A DNA stretch of 64,000 nucleotides from Roseburia lenta (lineage in GTDB: Bacteria; Bacillota; Clostridia; Lachnospirales; Lachnospiraceae), in contig NZ_JACOPG010000003.1 in assembly GCF_014287435.1 (NCBI RefSeq), positions 1 through 64,000 of the forward strand, given 5' to 3'. The notes beneath the pieces were generated by a model that was not told where the DNA came from, did no database searches, and was given only the letters and a program-made list of their open reading frames with translations. Both the position numbers and the translations under genes were made by a program. Within the stretch, counting starts at the first letter, position 1. Each line of letters begins with the position of its first letter. Shown here piece after piece: positions 42,565-50,993 of the stretch.

Positions 42565-44994
42565 ATGAAACAAAAAAACAAAGAACAGAACCACAATAAA
42601 AAATATATTGCCATTGAAATTTTGGTAGGCATACTGGTTTCTCTCGGGATCTTTTTGTTCTTGTATCTGAGAGGCTATCAGCCGGCAGGAGAAGATGTCT
42701 ATGGACACTTGTATAAGGTGGAATTCTTAGGAGAAAACATCAAAAAAGGTGTGCTTTTTCCCCTCTATACAGAGGACTGGTACAATGGATTTCAGATGTT
42801 CCGCTATTGGCCGATCTTTGCTTATTATGTGATGGCGATCGGCTATCTGCTGACAGGTAGTCTGCTCTTATCTTACTATCTGCTCTTTGTGACCATTTTT
42901 GCGGTTGGTTATATCGGATTTTGTCTGATCGCCAATCGTGAGCAACGGTTTTTCTTTATCGTGATCGGCATTTGTTATTTCTTTTTGCCGGATAACGTGC
43001 GTCTGATGTTTGGTGAGGGAAATCTTGCCCGTGCCTTTATGTCGGGTATGCTGCCGCTTTTCTTTTATTTTTATACGAATCTGATCGAAAAGAAAAAATC
43101 TTTGATTCCGACAGTGATCATGGTATTTTTGTTTGTTGCGACTCATATCATGTTGACTGCTATGTGTGCCATTATTTTTTCACTGTATAGTATTTTTGCC
43201 GGAGCAAAAAAAGGAACATGGTATTTAGGACCTTTAGCTTTTGTACTGGGAATCCTGACTTCCGGAATCGTTCTCCTGCCAGCGCTTTTGGGCGACGTTG
43301 TGACGGGATCCTCTTCTTCGACGGCAAACCGTATGTCGGATTGGAGCCAGAACCTGCTCTTGTCTTTAAGTGTGACAACCAGACAGCAGGGCGAGACATC
43401 CTGTACCTTTGGGCTGGCGATGTTTGCGATCGCCATTGTCATTATCATCTTTGGTAAGCGAAAAGCGGGCGCGATTATTGGTCTGATCTTCTTTGTTTTA
43501 TCGGCAGATGCATTTTTGCCACTAGTGAGTCATATGCCTTTGCCGCAGGCATGGTGGATGCTGCGTTATGTGCAGATGTGCTATGTTTTGATCTGCTATG
43601 AGTGGGGCTTTCTGGAATTTAAGAAGAAGGGGCTGATCTGGCTGACACTGGTTGCGGTGCTTTTAGATACGGCGCCGTCCTATTTCTATTTTACCCAGAT
43701 CGAGGAGCCGGTATCCGGGGAAAACCTCTTGGACGAGGCGGCAGACCTGACTTCAAACCGTATGGGCCTTGTGGATGAAAGTACGCTGAAATCCTATGTT
43801 TCCTATTTTGTACTGGAAAAGAATGTGGATTATGTGCAGGGCTGGGATATTCAGGGTGCGACGACCAATGTGCGGATCGTGCATATGACGGAGGCAGCGC
43901 GCTATGGATATTATGATTATACTTTCCAGGAATTGCTGGAATTGGGCTGTGACAGTGCGCTTTTGAAAAAATCTATCCTGCCAAAGGGATTTTCGACAGA
44001 GGACATTGTAGCGGCGGCAAAGAGATATGGCTATACCTTTGTGGACGAAAATGCAGATGTGATCCTCTTTGATCTGGAGGGGGTAGACGGACAGTTCGGT
44101 GTGAATATATCGGCTGACAATCTGGCGATCGGATCGTCTGCCTTGTATGTTTCCTACATGTATCCGTCCTTTGTGGCTGGTGCAAGTGAGGATCTGGACG
44201 ACTATTCTCTGGATGATCTCAAACAGTACAAAAAGATCTATCTGTCCGGATTTACCTATAGTGATCAACAAAAGTTCGAGGAATTGTTGACATCTTTGGC
44301 AGATGCCGGGACAGAGGTGTATATCGATGCCAGAAGTATTCCGAAGAATCGTTATGGTATAGGAAATCTCTTTGGTATTGAGGTTCAGGATATCACTTTG
44401 ACAAAGGTTTCCGAGTGGCGGTATGGGGATGATACTTATACATTTGATCTGCCATATAAGTGGGTTTCCCAATATCTGACGAGCAGCAATGATGACGTGA
44501 CGATGGAAAATTTTGTGACAGATGGCTTGGAACTGGGATATTTTGCGACCTACGACAAGAATATTCATGTCGTGGGCATGAGCCTGCCTTATATGCTGGC
44601 AGAGAACCCACAGGCAGATCTGCGGACCCTGGTGGAAAAGATGTTTGCCATGAAAGAGGCAGATACCAATGTTTCTTATGAGATCGTTCCGCTGACGATC
44701 ACTTATGATGCAAATGGCATGACGATCAAGACGGACCAGGATGTATGCACCAATGTAGCATACCAGGACAATTTTGTGTCTGACCGGAAATTCGGTGTAA
44801 AGAATGAACTGATCACGGTTAAGGCTGGAACAACACGGATCCATTACGTTTACGCATATTTTAAAGAGGGCATGATCGTCACACTTATTGGCATTTTTGC
44901 AACGATCTTCCTATGGATCCTGCTCTTTAAGAAGAAATGGGATCCTCTTGTGCCACTGCGCAAACTGACAGATAAACTATTGGAGATGAACTGA
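42565..44994 (+). CDS. PTPS-related membrane protein 2, exosortase G-associated
   Basis: 809-residue paralogue of the preceding protein with the same plan: membrane-rich N-terminal half (residues 17-390), first extracytoplasmic loop LRGYQPAGEDVYGHLYKVE (about 35-53), soluble outer domain with IYLSGFTYSDQ, and a C-terminal membrane helix. Shared motifs (YQPAG/YPAG, FPLY, W(Y/F)NG, YLSGFTY) show tandem duplication followed by strong divergence. Together they would form the membrane part of a glycan-transfer machine; this is inference. Confidence 0.83.
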   Translation: MKQKNKEQNHNKKYIAIEILVGILVSLGIFLFLYLRGYQPAGEDVYGHLYKVEFLGENIKKGVLFPLYTEDWYNGFQMFRYWPIFAYYVMAIGYLLTGSLLLSYYLLFVTIFAVGYIGFCLIANREQRFFFIVIGICYFFLPDNVRLMFGEGNLARAFMSGMLPLFFYFYTNLIEKKKSLIPTVIMVFLFVATHIMLTAMCAIIFSLYSIFAGAKKGTWYLGPLAFVLGILTSGIVLLPALLGDVVTGSSSSTANRMSDWSQNLLLSLSVTTRQQGETSCTFGLAMFAIAIVIIIFGKRKAGAIIGLIFFVLSADAFLPLVSHMPLPQAWWMLRYVQMCYVLICYEWGFLEFKKKGLIWLTLVAVLLDTAPSYFYFTQIEEPVSGENLLDEAADLTSNRMGLVDESTLKSYVSYFVLEKNVDYVQGWDIQGATTNVRIVHMTEAARYGYYDYTFQELLELGCDSALLKKSILPKGFSTEDIVAAAKRYGYTFVDENADVILFDLEGVDGQFGVNISADNLAIGSSALYVSYMYPSFVAGASEDLDDYSLDDLKQYKKIYLSGFTYSDQQKFEELLTSLADAGTEVYIDARSIPKNRYGIGNLFGIEVQDITLTKVSEWRYGDDTYTFDLPYKWVSQYLTSSNDDVTMENFVTDGLELGYFATYDKNIHVVGMSLPYMLAENPQADLRTLVEKMFAMKEADTNVSYEIVPLTITYDANGMTIKTDQDVCTNVAYQDNFVSDRKFGVKNELITVKAGTTRIHYVYAYFKEGMIVTLIGIFATIFLWILLFKKKWDPLVPLRKLTDKLLEMN

Positions 44995-44996
44995 GT

Positions 44997-45845
44997 ATGG
45001 ATGAGTTGACGGCTCATTATAATAAATTTAATGAGGATAAGCGCCTGATGCGCAGGCACGGGCAGGTGGAGTATATTACTTCCATGAAATATATCCATAA
45101 GTATCTGGAGATTCTGCAAGGCGAAAACGCAAAGGATACAACATTACAGATTCTGGATATCGGGGCAGGAACAGGTCGTTACGCAGTAGAACTGGCAAAA
45201 GAAGGCCATGATGTGACGGCTGTGGAGTATGTGAAATATAATCTGGGACGTTTAAAGCAGAATGCGAACGTGGCGAAAAAAGAATGTCAGGAGGCTGGCA
45301 AGGAATTTTTGCTGCAGGCTTATCAGGGCGATGCAAGAAAGCTAAAACGCTTTGCCGAGGATACCTTTGATCTGACGCTTTTGTTTGGACCCATGTACCA
45401 TTTGTATTCCTTCGAGGATAAGTTGCAGGCGCTGACAGAGGCAAAACGTGTGACAAGACCGGGGGGTTATATTCTGGTCGCCTATCTGATGAACGAATAT
45501 GGTGTGCTCACCTATGGTTTTAAAGAAGGGAATGCAATTGCGTGTATCGAAGACGGACGATTGGACGATAACTTCCATTGTCATTCCACGGAAAAAGACC
45601 TGTACGACTATGTGCGGTTGGAAGATATGAAAGAACTGCGTGATGCAGCAGGACTGGAGCATGTGCAGACAATTTCTGCGGATGGACCGGCAGACTATAT
45701 GCGCAGGGAATTAAATGCTATGTCGGAAGAGATGTTTGCGAAATTTATCGAGTATCACTTGTCAACATGTGAACGTCCGGAGCTGCTTGGCGCCGGGGCG
45801 CACACAGTGGATATATTAAGATGTAAAAAGAGTCATCTGGGTTAG
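44997..45845 (+). CDS. Class I SAM-dependent methyltransferase, last gene of the exosortase G operon
   Basis: 282-residue cytoplasmic methyltransferase. The SAM-binding motif ILDIGAGTGRYAVELA is at about 52-67, followed by the acidic end of strand two (VTAVEY). The DLTLLFGPMYHL segment (motif IV) and RVTRPGGYILVAY (post-motif) follow. It starts two bases after the stop of PTPS-related protein 2 and is terminated by a hairpin overlapping its stop codon. Its target is unknown; a methylated sugar or protein within the exosortase G pathway is a reasonable guess, but read-through coupling alone would also explain its position. Confidence 0.88.
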   Translation: MDELTAHYNKFNEDKRLMRRHGQVEYITSMKYIHKYLEILQGENAKDTTLQILDIGAGTGRYAVELAKEGHDVTAVEYVKYNLGRLKQNANVAKKECQEAGKEFLLQAYQGDARKLKRFAEDTFDLTLLFGPMYHLYSFEDKLQALTEAKRVTRPGGYILVAYLMNEYGVLTYGFKEGNAIACIEDGRLDDNFHCHSTEKDLYDYVRLEDMKELRDAAGLEHVQTISADGPADYMRRELNAMSEEMFAKFIEYHLSTCERPELLGAGAHTVDILRCKKSHLG

Positions 45846-45861
45846 ACCAGATGGCTTTTTT
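45831..45861 (+). terminator. Terminator of the exosortase G operon
   Basis: AGTCATCTGG / CCAGATGGCT stem with a 6-base loop and a run of six T residues; the left arm overlaps the methyltransferase 3' end. Confidence 0.9.
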
Positions 45862-45962
45862 CATCTTTATACAATCTTTATATCAGAAAAAAACAATTTA
45901 TGGCACCTTATTTTTTATGACGTAAAATATTTGTAGAAAAAGAAAGAACGGAGGAAGTATAG

Positions 45963-47300
45963 GTGTCAGACCTTGTAAGAATAAAAGAAAAGTTAACATC
46001 TTTTCAAATTATAACATTAGGATTTGTTGGGGTGATTTTGTTAGGAGCAATGTTATTGATGTTGCCTATTTCGTCGCAAACAGGTGAGGTTACTTCCTTT
46101 GGAAGCGCTTTATTTACAGCCACATCTGCGGTGTGTGTTACAGGACTAGTGGTATATGATACGGCTACATATTGGTCATATTTTGGACAAACAGTGATTT
46201 TAATACTGATACAAGTTGGTGGACTAGGAGTTATCTCTGTAGCTTCATTTCTTTCTATGATTGCAGGAAGAAAAATCAGTTTAATGCAACGTCAGACCAT
46301 GCAAAATGCACTCTCCGCACCACAGGTTGGTGGTGTTGTCAAACTGACACGATTCCTTTTTTTGACGTCATTTGCAATTGAGGGGATTGGCGCATTATTG
46401 CTATTTCCAGTATTCGTGCCGCAATATGGGGTAAAAGGAATATGGCTATCTGTCTTTCATTCTATATCTGCGTTCTGCAATGCAGGATTTGATCTTATGG
46501 GAGATAAGACAGGAAAGTTTAGTTCTTTAACCTCATTTTCAGGAAATGTATATCTAAATATGGTGGTATGTATTTTGATTATTCTGGGAGGGCTGGGATT
46601 CCTTACATGGAGGGATATTGTAACGAAGAAAACACGCCTTAAGGAATATGCAATACAGACAAAAGTAATTCTGGTAACGACAATAATATTGATTTTCGTA
46701 CCCGCGATTTTATTCTTTTTTGTAGAATTTTATGACAATCCTTTGGAAAAACGTGTTTGTATGTCTATCTTTCAGGCTGTAACGCCAAGAACGGCGGGAT
46801 TTAATACAGCAGATTTATCAAAAATGTCTGATGCAGGAAAAACGCTTACAATGATTCTAATGTTAATAGGTGGTTCTCCGGGTTCTACAGCAGGAGGAAT
46901 GAAAACAACAACGGTTGCTGTTTTATTTGCAAATGCTGTTGCAGTATTTCGGAGAAGGCAGAATGCAAATTTTTATGGAAGAAGAATAGATGATTCCATT
47001 GTAAAAAGCGCAGCAACCATTATGTTTATGTATCAGTTTTTTGCAGTGTCAGCTGCTGTTATCATCAGTATGGTTGAAAGCTTGCCGATATTGGATTGTA
47101 TGTTTGAAAGCTTTTCAGCTATTGGTACAGTAGGGCTTACTCTTGGAATCACGACAAGCCTTTCACAAACCTCGCATATCATATTGATTTTGCTTATGTT
47201 TTTTGGACGTGTGGGAGGTTTGACAATTATATATGCAGCTTTTTCGCATAAGGATACAAGTACATTAAAGTATCCAATAGAAAACATTACAGTAGGATAA
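45963..47300 (+). CDS. ktrB: Potassium uptake channel KtrB
   Basis: Sodium-coupled potassium channel subunit, 445 residues, SKT superfamily. The four pore loops are visible: TSAVCVTGLV (about 55-64), HSISAFCNAGFD (about 167-178), AVTPRTAGFNTA (about 274-285) and SAIGTVGLTLG (about 388-398). GSPGSTAGGMKTTT is the gating-loop motif. It starts with GTG after GGAGG. It begins an AT-richer five-gene block. Partner of the single-RCK KtrA downstream; unlike TrkH it lacks the longer N-terminal extension. Confidence 0.94.
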   Translation: MSDLVRIKEKLTSFQIITLGFVGVILLGAMLLMLPISSQTGEVTSFGSALFTATSAVCVTGLVVYDTATYWSYFGQTVILILIQVGGLGVISVASFLSMIAGRKISLMQRQTMQNALSAPQVGGVVKLTRFLFLTSFAIEGIGALLLFPVFVPQYGVKGIWLSVFHSISAFCNAGFDLMGDKTGKFSSLTSFSGNVYLNMVVCILIILGGLGFLTWRDIVTKKTRLKEYAIQTKVILVTTIILIFVPAILFFFVEFYDNPLEKRVCMSIFQAVTPRTAGFNTADLSKMSDAGKTLTMILMLIGGSPGSTAGGMKTTTVAVLFANAVAVFRRRQNANFYGRRIDDSIVKSAATIMFMYQFFAVSAAVIISMVESLPILDCMFESFSAIGTVGLTLGITTSLSQTSHIILILLMFFGRVGGLTIIYAAFSHKDTSTLKYPIENITVG

Positions 47301-47311
47301 GGAGAGAAAAA

Positions 47312-47959
47312 ATGAAATCAGTATTGGTAATAGGGCTTGGCAATTTTGGGATGTTGATTGTGAAACAAATTCATGAATTGGGACATCAAGTCATGGCTAT
47401 AGATAAGAACGAGAGCAGAGTAAACGAGGCATTGCCATATGTAACAAATGCGTTGATAGGAGATAGTACGAATGCTAACTTTTTGGCATCTTTAGGAATT
47501 AATAACTACGATGTATGTATTGAAACTATTGGAAATGATTTTCAAAGTTCTCTTGAAACAACATCGCTATTAAAAGAACTTGGTGGAAAGATGGTTGTTT
47601 CAAGGGCAAATCGTGAAGTTCAGGAAAAATTTCTTTTACGAAATGGCGCGGATGAAGTAGTGAATCCGGAGAAACAAATTGCAAAGTGGACAGCAATAAG
47701 GTATACATCAAATTACATTTTGGACTATGTAAAGTTAGATGATAATTATGCGATTTTCGAAGTGGAACTGCCAGATGCCTGGATTGGAAAGAATATACGA
47801 GAAGTCAATCTCAGGCAGAGATATGGGATTAATATTATGGCAATTAAGGAGAAGGGGAGTATGAAATTGGCTATATCTCCAGATGATATTTTGAACGAGG
47901 GACAAACACTTCTTGTGGTTGGCGAACATAAAGCAATTCAAAAATGTTTTCACATATGA
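47312..47959 (+). CDS. ktrA: Potassium uptake regulatory protein KtrA
   Basis: 215-residue RCK protein that binds nucleotide and gates KtrB. N-terminal Rossmann motif VLVIGLGNFGMLIV (4-17) and the IDKNESRVNE acid, then a C-terminal RCK-C domain (about 135-215) which in many Ktr/Kef proteins binds c-di-AMP (family knowledge). Eleven bases after ktrB, GGAGAG ribosome site. Confidence 0.94.
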   Translation: MKSVLVIGLGNFGMLIVKQIHELGHQVMAIDKNESRVNEALPYVTNALIGDSTNANFLASLGINNYDVCIETIGNDFQSSLETTSLLKELGGKMVVSRANREVQEKFLLRNGADEVVNPEKQIAKWTAIRYTSNYILDYVKLDDNYAIFEVELPDAWIGKNIREVNLRQRYGINIMAIKEKGSMKLAISPDDILNEGQTLLVVGEHKAIQKCFHI

Positions 47960-47974
47960 AATGAGGCGATTTGA

Positions 47975-48226
47975 TTGGGAAATATCATAGTAGTATTGGT
48001 AATTACGGCAATTTTTGTTTTTGGATATTATGTGATGAGGGCTGTAGATCGTTTTCTATTAGAAAATGAGAGAAGAATGACAAAAGAAATGGAAAAAAGG
48101 AAGCCATTGGTCGTTCGTTTATCTGGAAATATGTCACTTGAGGAGATTGACAAGGAAATTGACAAGTTTAGAAAGGATCATATAAATTTTGAGATTATCT
48201 TAATAGAAAAAAGTGGTATGATGTAA
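47975..48226 (+). CDS. Small membrane-anchored protein of the Ktr locus (83 aa)
   Basis: Starts with TTG after ATGAGGCGA, 16 bases behind ktrA. One N-terminal membrane helix (about 3-22, IIVVLVITAIFVFGYYVM), a basic/acidic helix (about 28-48), and a small cytoplasmic domain with a beta-alpha-beta feel (LVVRLSGNMSLEEIDKEIDKF...FEIILIEK). Unknown family; its place between KtrA and the KdpD-like kinase suggests an accessory or signalling role in potassium control. Confidence 0.7.
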   Translation: MGNIIVVLVITAIFVFGYYVMRAVDRFLLENERRMTKEMEKRKPLVVRLSGNMSLEEIDKEIDKFRKDHINFEIILIEKSGMM

Positions 48227-48249
48227 GAAAAAATTGGAGCATAAACTGA

Positions 48250-50232
48250 ATGAGTCAAAATGATAGTATAGTAAGAGAAAAACAGCAACATATCCTGGTA
48301 TGTCTGTCATCGTCACCTTCTAACAAAAGGATTATTGATGAAGCGGCAAATCTTGCAAATGCATTTCATGCAGAATTTACAGCTTTATATGTATCAAATG
48401 TAAGGCAGAATTCACTCAATGAGGTGGATCGGGAGAGATTACAAAATAACATAAGATATGCAGAGGATAAAGGAGCGGAAATTACGACTGTTATTGGGGA
48501 AAATATCTCATTTCAGATAGCGGAATTTGCCAGAATCTCTGGTGTCACAAAAATTGTGATTGGTAGAAGCAACACAAAAAAATTTTATTTTTGGGAGAAG
48601 CAGACTTTAACCGAGCAACTCATTATGACTGCTCCTAATGTAGACATCTATATTATCCCGGATTCAAAAATGGACATAAAGGAAAACCGAAAGATAAGAC
48701 TGACGGAGTATATTATACCAACCAAAAAGGATATTTTTATTACCGTAACACTGTTGCTGGTTACGACAGTGTTGGGATTGTGTTTTAGTCGTAGCGGATT
48801 TACAGAGGCTAACATTATTACGGTGTATATCTTTGGGGTTTTGCTTAATGCTGTCTTAACAAAAAGTCATTTTTGCAGCTTAATTAGTTCGTTGTGTAGT
48901 GTACTTCTTTTTAATTATATTTTTACGGAGCCGAGATATACCTTTCATGCATATGAACCGGGATATTATGTGACGTTTATTATCATGTTACTTGCCGCAT
49001 TACTCACAGGCTCATTGGCATATCGCCTGAAAGACAGCGCAAGAGAGTCTGCTCGCGCTGCTTATCGGACAAAAGTATTATTTGACACAAATCAACTTCT
49101 ACAGAAAAGTAGAACGTATGATGATGTATTACAAGTAATGGCAAATCAGGTGATTCTGTTATTGGACAAAGATATCGTCATTTATCCAGTTAAAAATGGA
49201 AGGATAGACAATGGTTATATTTATGCAAAAGAAGTATATGGAAATAGTGAAATATATATGGATGATTCAGAAGATGAAGTGGTGCAGTGGGTGTTGAAAA
49301 ATAAAAAGAGAGCAGGTGCTACAACAGAAAAATTTTCAGAAGCCAAACATTTATATCTGGCAGTTCGGAACAATGACATTGTATATGGAATCCTAGGGAT
49401 TTTAGTGGAACATGAATCGTTGAGTTCTTTTGAATATAGCGTGTTGTTATCAATTTTAGGTGAATGTGCATTGGCTTTCGTAAATCTTGATAATGAGAAA
49501 GCTAAGGAAGAGGCATCAATGATTGCCCGTAAGGAAAAGCTCAGAGCAAATCTTTTGCGTACGATATCACATGATTTAAGAACGCCTCTTACCTCTATAT
49601 CAGGTAATGCATGTAACTTGTGTAACCATTATGAAATGTTAGATAATGAAACCAGGAAACAAATATTTTCGGATATATATGACGATTCGGAATGGTTGAT
49701 ACAACTTGTAGAAAATCTTTTGTCTGTCACTCGTATTGAAAATGGTGAAATGAAATTGAATCAATCAATAGAGATTATGGATGATGTCATAGACGAGGCG
49801 CTAAAACACATTGATAGAAATAAGGTGGAGCATGATATAGAAGTTTGTCGTCCAGAGGAGTTGATTATCGCCAATATCGATGCGAAGTTGATTATGCAGG
49901 TTGTTATAAATATTGTGAATAATGCAATAAAATATACACAAGCAGGTTCGATTATTAAGATTGCATATGGAAATAAAAATGACATGGTTTATGTTAATAT
50001 ATCAGATAATGGACCAGGAATGGATGATACAATAAAGGAACATGTATTTGATATGTTCTATACGGGACAAAATAAAATTGCTGATAGTAAGAGAAGCATG
50101 GGCCTGGGACTTGCATTGTGTAAATCTGTAGTAGAGGCACATGGTGGAAGTATAGAAGTAAAAGATAATATTCCATTTGGCTGTATATTTACTTTTTACT
50201 TAAAAAAAGGAGAGGTAATAATAAATGAATAA
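48250..50232 (+). CDS. KdpD-like sensor histidine kinase lacking the N-terminal KdpD domain
   Basis: 660-residue membrane kinase. It begins with the universal-stress-like domain (about 13-140, ILVCLSSSPSNKRIIDEAANLA). Four close membrane helices follow (DUF4118-type, about 155-260). A GAF-like region (about 275-410) and HisKA come next, with phospho-acceptor H441 in RTISHDLRTPLTS. HATPase with N, G1 and G2 boxes ends the chain. The roughly 220-residue N-terminal KdpD sensor ATPase domain with its Walker site is absent: the protein starts where that domain would end. No kdpFABC genes are in the window; linkage is to ktrAB instead, so potassium control of Ktr is likely. The last 8 bases overlap the response-regulator gene. 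Confidence 0.9.
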   Translation: MSQNDSIVREKQQHILVCLSSSPSNKRIIDEAANLANAFHAEFTALYVSNVRQNSLNEVDRERLQNNIRYAEDKGAEITTVIGENISFQIAEFARISGVTKIVIGRSNTKKFYFWEKQTLTEQLIMTAPNVDIYIIPDSKMDIKENRKIRLTEYIIPTKKDIFITVTLLLVTTVLGLCFSRSGFTEANIITVYIFGVLLNAVLTKSHFCSLISSLCSVLLFNYIFTEPRYTFHAYEPGYYVTFIIMLLAALLTGSLAYRLKDSARESARAAYRTKVLFDTNQLLQKSRTYDDVLQVMANQVILLLDKDIVIYPVKNGRIDNGYIYAKEVYGNSEIYMDDSEDEVVQWVLKNKKRAGATTEKFSEAKHLYLAVRNNDIVYGILGILVEHESLSSFEYSVLLSILGECALAFVNLDNEKAKEEASMIARKEKLRANLLRTISHDLRTPLTSISGNACNLCNHYEMLDNETRKQIFSDIYDDSEWLIQLVENLLSVTRIENGEMKLNQSIEIMDDVIDEALKHIDRNKVEHDIEVCRPEELIIANIDAKLIMQVVINIVNNAIKYTQAGSIIKIAYGNKNDMVYVNISDNGPGMDDTIKEHVFDMFYTGQNKIADSKRSMGLGLALCKSVVEAHGGSIEVKDNIPFGCIFTFYLKKGEVIINE

Positions 50233-50950
50233 GTTTCAGATACTTGTAGTTGAAGATGATGCTCCTATTAGAAATTTAATTGCAACTACCTTGAAAACAC
50301 ATAATTATAAATATTTGCTGGCGCAAAATGGAGAAGAAGCTATTATACAGGCATCAACGCATGATCCTGATGTTGTCTTTTTGGATTTGGGGCTCCCTGA
50401 TATGGATGGAGTTGAAATTATAAAAAAGATTCGGGAATGGTCAAATATGCCTATTATTGTTATTAGCGCAAGGAGTGAAGATGAAGATAAAATAGAGGCT
50501 TTAGATGCAGGGGCAGATGACTATCTTACAAAACCATTTTCTGTCGAAGAGTTGTTGGCAAGACTAAGAGTTATGCAACGCAGAATTGCGTTACTTCAAG
50601 TAGACAATAATGTAAACAAAAGTTCAATATATACGAATGGAAAGCTTAAAATTGATTATGTGGCAGGATGTGCATACAAAGATGATGAAGAATTAAAGCT
50701 TACGCCGATAGAATATAAATTGTTATGTATTCTTGCAAAAAATACAGGGAAAGTACTTACACACAAATATATAACGCAGAAAATTTGGGGAAGTGCATGG
50801 GATAGCAATGTTGCGTCTCTTAGAGTATTCATGGCAACTTTGAGAAAAAAACTGGGAAATGATTCAAATTCTTATATTCAGACCCACGTAGGGATTGGAT
50901 ATCGCATGTTGAAGGTTGAAACTAATATAGAAGATGAAATGTTACCATAG
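50225..50950 (+). CDS. KdpE-like OmpR-family response regulator
   Basis: 241-residue regulator. The receiver domain carries EDD at 10-12, phospho-acceptor D54 in VVFLDLGLPD, and K in YLTKPF. The C-terminal winged helix (about 135-230: LKLTPIEYKLLCILAKN, HVGIGYRM) matches OmpR/KdpE. It overlaps the kinase gene. Likely target: ktrAB and the genes of this island; no operator could be assigned. Confidence 0.92.
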   Translation: MNKFQILVVEDDAPIRNLIATTLKTHNYKYLLAQNGEEAIIQASTHDPDVVFLDLGLPDMDGVEIIKKIREWSNMPIIVISARSEDEDKIEALDAGADDYLTKPFSVEELLARLRVMQRRIALLQVDNNVNKSSIYTNGKLKIDYVAGCAYKDDEELKLTPIEYKLLCILAKNTGKVLTHKYITQKIWGSAWDSNVASLRVFMATLRKKLGNDSNSYIQTHVGIGYRMLKVETNIEDEMLP

Positions 50951-50951
50951 T

Positions 50952-50985
50952 AAAAAGGCGGGAGCAAATGTGCTCTCGCCTTTTT
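50952..50985. terminator. Terminator after the Ktr-Kdp island
   Basis: AAAAAGGCGgGAGCA / TGCTCtCGCCTTTTT stem with 4-base loop; A and T runs on both sides, so it is bidirectional and also ends the converging minus-strand gene. Confidence 0.93.
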
Positions 50986-50993
50986 GTCATTTC

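Noticed and set aside
43753..44844. 363-codon minus-strand open frame
   Set aside because: Antisense to the PTPS-related membrane gene; Cys/His/Ile-rich shadow composition, no ribosome site, no recognisable domain.
45862..45962. Possible riboswitch upstream of ktrB
   Set aside because: Only about 100 AT-rich bases with no stable stem; too short for the known c-di-AMP aptamer.
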